DNA from: Rariglobus sp967755175
GTDB taxonomy: Bacteria > Verrucomicrobiota > Verrucomicrobiia > Opitutales > Opitutaceae
DNA length: 26,881 nt
Reading direction: 5' to 3'
Assembly (NCBI GenBank): GCA_967755175.1
Contig: CBRAFO010000048.1
Location: forward strand, 1-26,881
The position numbers and the translations under genes are program-made. The notes beneath the pieces were generated by a model, which saw only the letters and a list, made by a program, of their open reading frames with translations, made no database searches and was not told the DNA's origin. Shown here piece by piece: positions 23,907 through 26,881 of this stretch. How positions within the stretch are numbered: the stretch's first letter is position 1; each line of letters starts with the position of its first letter.

Positions 23907-24929
23907 CTATGCCCAAGCCCGGCTGCTGTTCAATGCCTCGCTGTTTTGGCGGGCGTGGTCGAGCAACGCGGTCTGGGCGGCGGGCACGTTGACGGGGTTA
24001 CCCTTCCACGCGTTGAGCGCCGGTTCCTGCAGTGCGCGGCCGAAGGAGAACGAGAGCGCCCAAGGCGCTTCGCAGGCGGCGAGACGGTTGATGGCAGCGA
24101 GGCGTTGAGTGGCTTGGTCGGGCGATTGTCCGCCGGACAGGAACACAATTCCGGGCACGGCCGCTGGCACCGTGCGTCGGAAACACTGGAGCGTGTGGAT
24201 CGCGATTTCTTCGTCGGACGCGATGGGCGGCGGACACTCGATTCCGGGTAACACCATCGCGGGCTTGAGAAGCATGGCTTCGAGTTGCACGCGGTGGTCG
24301 GCCAACGCGGCGAATACGGCGTGCAGCGTGGTGCTCGCGACCTCCTCGCCACGTTCGAGGGAGTGGTCGCCGGTCATGAGGATCTCCGGTTCTACGATCG
24401 GCACGAGGTCCGCCTCTTGACTGAGGGCGGCGAACTGCGCGAGGCGTTGTGCGTTGGTCGTGATGCAGGTGCGTGAAGGCAGGCCGTTGCCGACGGTGAG
24501 AACGGCGCGCCACTTGGTGAAACGCGCGCCGAGTTCACGGTAGGTTTTTAGGCGTTCGCGTAATCCATCGAGACCTTGGGTGATCTTTTCTCCGGGGAAA
24601 TTCGCCAGCGGGGTGACGCCGAGATCCACTTTAATGCCGGGGAGGATTCCTTGTTCTGCGAGGACCGTGGGAAGCGGAATGCCTCCCTGCGATTTTTGCC
24701 GTAGGGTTTCGTCGAAGAGGATGGCTCCGCTGATGAACTCGCCGAGTCCAGCGGTCGTGAAGAGGGTTTCGCGATAGCTGCGGCGGGTTTCTTCGGTGGA
24801 GGGAATGGCGAGGGCTTTGAACCGTTTCTCGATGGTCGGAAAACTTTCGTCTGCCGCGAGGATGCCTTTGCCGGGCGCGACGAGCGCGCGGGCGATGGCG
24901 CTGAGAGGGGCTAAGTCTAGAGAGCTCAT
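23907..24929 (-). CDS. Class I fructose-bisphosphate aldolase
   Basis: It catalyses reversible cleavage of fructose-1,6-bisphosphate to dihydroxyacetone phosphate and glyceraldehyde-3-phosphate through a lysine Schiff base. The 340 residues align with the animal/plant class I family: GILAADES (Asp28 region), VDLGVTPLANFPGEKITQGL, FTKWRAV (Lys139), VPIVEPEIL (Glu180) and the Schiff-base lysine Lys222 in MLLKPAMVLPG, then FLSGGQS. The eukaryote-like class I form is uncommon in bacteria compared with the zinc class II enzyme. The C-terminus lacks the final tyrosine of the muscle enzyme and ends SSRAWA. It lies between cusA and copA on the same strand (77 nt and 28 nt gaps) and is probably cotranscribed, although no metal role is known. 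No Shine-Dalgarno precedes the ATG. Confidence 0.94.
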   Translation of the reverse strand: MSSLDLAPLSAIARALVAPGKGILAADESFPTIEKRFKALAIPSTEETRRSYRETLFTTAGLGEFISGAILFDETLRQKSQGGIPLPTVLAEQGILPGIKVDLGVTPLANFPGEKITQGLDGLRERLKTYRELGARFTKWRAVLTVGNGLPSRTCITTNAQRLAQFAALSQEADLVPIVEPEILMTGDHSLERGEEVASTTLHAVFAALADHRVQLEAMLLKPAMVLPGIECPPPIASDEEIAIHTLQCFRRTVPAAVPGIVFLSGGQSPDQATQRLAAINRLAACEAPWALSFSFGRALQEPALNAWKGNPVNVPAAQTALLDHARQNSEALNSSRAWA

Positions 24930-25006
24930 GAGATGACCGACCCGAAGGGCGGGGGTTTGGTTGCTGATGGATCACGCGAGGCGGGACCAAGCGTGCATGG
25001 GGTATT

Positions 25007-26881
25007 TTACGTGGCTTTCGCCAGTTTGCGCTCGTGGAGCCACGCGAAGATCACGGGCGTCACGATGAGGATGTGGATCAACGACGAGATCATGCCGCCG
25101 ACCACGGGCGCGGCGATGGGCTGCATGACTTCCACGCCGGTGCGGGCGCTCCAGAAGATCGGGAGCAGCGAGGCGACGGTCGTGGCAACCGTCATCACTT
25201 TCGGGCGAAGGCGCAGGCGGGCGCCGGCTTTGATCGCAGTGACGAGTTCGGCGCGGGTGAGTTCGCGGCCGAGTTCTTTGCGCAGGGCCTGCACGGATTC
25301 TTCCAGGTAAACCACCATGACCACGCCGGTCTGGATCGCGGTGCCGAAGAGGGCGATGTAGCCGACCCATACCGCTACGCTGAAGTTGAAGCCGAGGATG
25401 GCTTGAAGAATGACGCCGCCGGTCAACGCGAAGGGCACGGCGAGAATCACGTGGGCGGCTTCGGGCACGCTGCGAAAGGTCATCACCAATAGCGTGAAAA
25501 TGATGAGGATCACCGCGGGGAACACGTAGAGGAGCGTCCGGCGCGCGCGGATCTGGTGTTCGTATTGGCCCGAGTATTCGACGGTCATGCCTGGATCGAG
25601 GCGCACATCGTGAGAGACGCGCGCCTTGATTTCATCCACGAAGCCGCCGAGGTCGCGGTCTTGGACGTTGGCCTGCACGAAGACGCGGAGGCGTCCGTTT
25701 TCGCTTTGGATTTCGCTGGCGCCGATCACGCGTTTGATCGCGGCCACTTGACGAAGCGGGACGAACGGGCCCGAGGGCGTGGGGATGAGCAAGTCGCCGA
25801 GTTTTTCGAGGTCGGCGCGGTCGGCTTGATCGAGACGAACTTGAATGGGCCAACGCTCGCGACCTTTGAGCGTGGTCGTGGCGACTGAGCCGCCGAGGCC
25901 GGTTTCGACATAGCTGAACACATCGGCAATGCGCAGACCATAGCGGCGCATCGCTTCGCGGTCGGGCACGATTTCGAGGTAGGGTTTGCCTTGGGCGCGC
26001 GAGGGAGCGACGCCGGTTGCACCGGGGATGCTGGCGATGACGCGTTCGATTTCGAAGGCTTTGCGTTGGAGTGCGTCGAGGTTGTCGCCGAAGAGCTTCA
26101 CACCGACCTGGGCGCGAATGCCGGTGCTCGTCATCAGGATGCGGTTCTCGATGGGTTGGAGGAAGCCGGGGACGTAGCCAGGGACTTGGGTGAGTTTCTC
26201 GGTGAGTTCGGCGATGATCTGCTCCTTGGTCACGCCGGGACGCCACTGGGCGGTGGGTTTGAGCATGATGGTGGTTTCAATCATCTCGACGGGCGCGGGG
26301 TCGGTGGCGGTGTCGGCACGGCCGAGCTTGCCGGCGACGGAGGCGACTTCGGGGTGCGCGGCGATGACTTTGTCCTGCCAGCTCATGATGCGGTTGACCT
26401 CGGTGAGCGAGGTGGACGGGAGCAGCACGGGCATGAAGAGGAGCGAACCTTCCTCGAGCGTGGGCATGAATTCGCTGCCGAAGCCACGCGGCGCGTGCGC
26501 CGCGAGTTGAGGGTTGAGAGTTGAGAGTTGAGAGACGATCCAGCGAGGCGTGCCGAAGGCGATGACCGAGGCGAATGCGAGCAACGTTACTGCGAGCGCG
26601 AGGACGGTTTTGCGGTGAACGAGCGCCCAGTTGAGCGCGGGGTCGTAACCGCGCAGGAGGAACTTCATCAGCCAGTTTTCGCTTTCGGGCTTGAAGGGGC
26701 CACGCACGAGCAGCGTGCAGAAAACCGGCACGGCGGTGATCGCGAGGATGACCGCGCCGAGGAGCGCGAAGCTCTTGGTGTAGGCGAGCGGGTGGAAGAG
26801 TTTTCCTTCCTGGCCGGTGAGCAGAAACACCGGGACGAAGGCGAGGATGATGATCATCATCGAGAAGAACATCGGGCGGCC
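25007..26881 (-). CDS. cusA: CusA/CzcA-family RND heavy-metal efflux pump, 5' end outside the window
   Basis: The C-terminal 624 residues of an RND transporter of about 1,050 residues; the gene runs off the right edge. Visible are the end of the first transmembrane half (GRPMFFSMMIIILAFVPVFL), the entry to the second periplasmic half (GSEFMPTLEEGSLLFMPVLL), the block ADTATDPAPVEMIETTIMLK with QWRPGVT, and the last membrane segments (GYIALFGTAIQTGVVMVVYL). The TATDPAPVEM and QWRPG blocks are closer to the Cu/Ag (CusA) type than to CzcA. With CusB and CusC, such pumps export metal across the outer membrane; those genes would be beyond the edge. Just before GSEFMP there is a non-family insertion of about 16 residues (SQLSTLNPQLAAHAPR) encoded by a heptamer repeat. 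The stop is 77 nt before the aldolase gene. Confidence 0.92.
   Translation of the reverse strand, partial: GRPMFFSMMIIILAFVPVFLLTGQEGKLFHPLAYTKSFALLGAVILAITAVPVFCTLLVRGPFKPESENWLMKFLLRGYDPALNWALVHRKTVLALAVTLLAFASVIAFGTPRWIVSQLSTLNPQLAAHAPRGFGSEFMPTLEEGSLLFMPVLLPSTSLTEVNRIMSWQDKVIAAHPEVASVAGKLGRADTATDPAPVEMIETTIMLKPTAQWRPGVTKEQIIAELTEKLTQVPGYVPGFLQPIENRILMTSTGIRAQVGVKLFGDNLDALQRKAFEIERVIASIPGATGVAPSRAQGKPYLEIVPDREAMRRYGLRIADVFSYVETGLGGSVATTTLKGRERWPIQVRLDQADRADLEKLGDLLIPTPSGPFVPLRQVAAIKRVIGASEIQSENGRLRVFVQANVQDRDLGGFVDEIKARVSHDVRLDPGMTVEYSGQYEHQIRARRTLLYVFPAVILIIFTLLVMTFRSVPEAAHVILAVPFALTGGVILQAILGFNFSVAVWVGYIALFGTAIQTGVVMVVYLEESVQALRKELGRELTRAELVTAIKAGARLRLRPKVMTVATTVASLLPIFWSARTGVEVMQPIAAPVVGGMISSLIHILIVTPVIFAWLHERKLAKAT
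26487..26533. repeat. Heptamer array plus hairpin inside the cusA coding sequence
   Basis: Four tandem 7-nt units lie at 26506-26533 (GTTGAGG, then GTTGAGA three times). They adjoin a perfect 18-nt hairpin at 26487-26504 (CGCGGCGC, GT, GCGCCGCG). The block is translated in frame as SQLSTLNPQLAAHAPR in the RND pump, at the junction of a membrane segment with the second periplasmic domain. Its length fits the extra residues compared with the family. Confidence 0.88.

Overview
The window looks like chromosomal DNA of a GC-rich, diderm (Gram-negative type) bacterium, most probably a member of the Verrucomicrobiota close to Opitutaceae. This placement is an inference. It rests on secreted proteins with an SHD1 domain (a domain expanded in Planctomycetota and Verrucomicrobiota), RNase Y and an RNase E/G enzyme side by side, a lipoprotein and an RND metal pump (hence an outer membrane), almost no Shine-Dalgarno sequences, and short repeats of a kind seen in large-genome environmental bacteria. 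Most of the window is core metabolism and information processing. No phage, integrase, transposase or CRISPR array is visible.

Layout. (1) 1-5330: an rpsB-tsf operon on the minus strand, an initiator tRNA on the plus strand with its own promoter and terminator, then minus-strand RNase G and RodA. (2) 5596-7692: plus-strand RNase Y and QueF, separated by an inverted heptamer array. (3) 7744-10931, minus strand: hisN, then three tandem paralogues encoding exported SHD1 proteins. (4) 11106-14181, plus strand: a DEDDh exonuclease, a glycerophosphodiester phosphodiesterase and GlpD, which together convert glycerophosphodiesters to glycerol-3-phosphate and then dihydroxyacetone phosphate. A convergent HAD phosphatase overlaps the glpD end. 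(5) 14877-19767, plus strand: a secreted M3 oligopeptidase, a small membrane protein translationally coupled to a sugar-nucleotidyltransferase-like enzyme, and pyrimidine-nucleoside phosphorylase. (6) 19882-26881, minus strand: a BamE-like lipoprotein, a coupled GNAT/TPR pair, and a copper/silver module (CusA-type RND pump, CopA-type P-type ATPase) with a class I fructose-bisphosphate aldolase between the two transporters.

The most unusual content is in the repeats. Five copies of a palindrome family with the core GTNACYTAWTARGTNAC lie between or at the ends of genes from 11.0 to 21.8 kb. Three intergenic elements consist of two inverted arms, two of them plainly made of short tandem units (9 or 7 nt). 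There is a REPIN-like nested inverted repeat at 21.7 kb. A heptamer array with an adjacent hairpin is inserted in frame in the cusA coding sequence. The triple SHD1 locus carries a shared C-terminal domain that I do not recognise. No single gene cluster here is a convincing new defence or biosynthetic system; the repeat families and the SHD1 array are the best candidates for undescribed biology.
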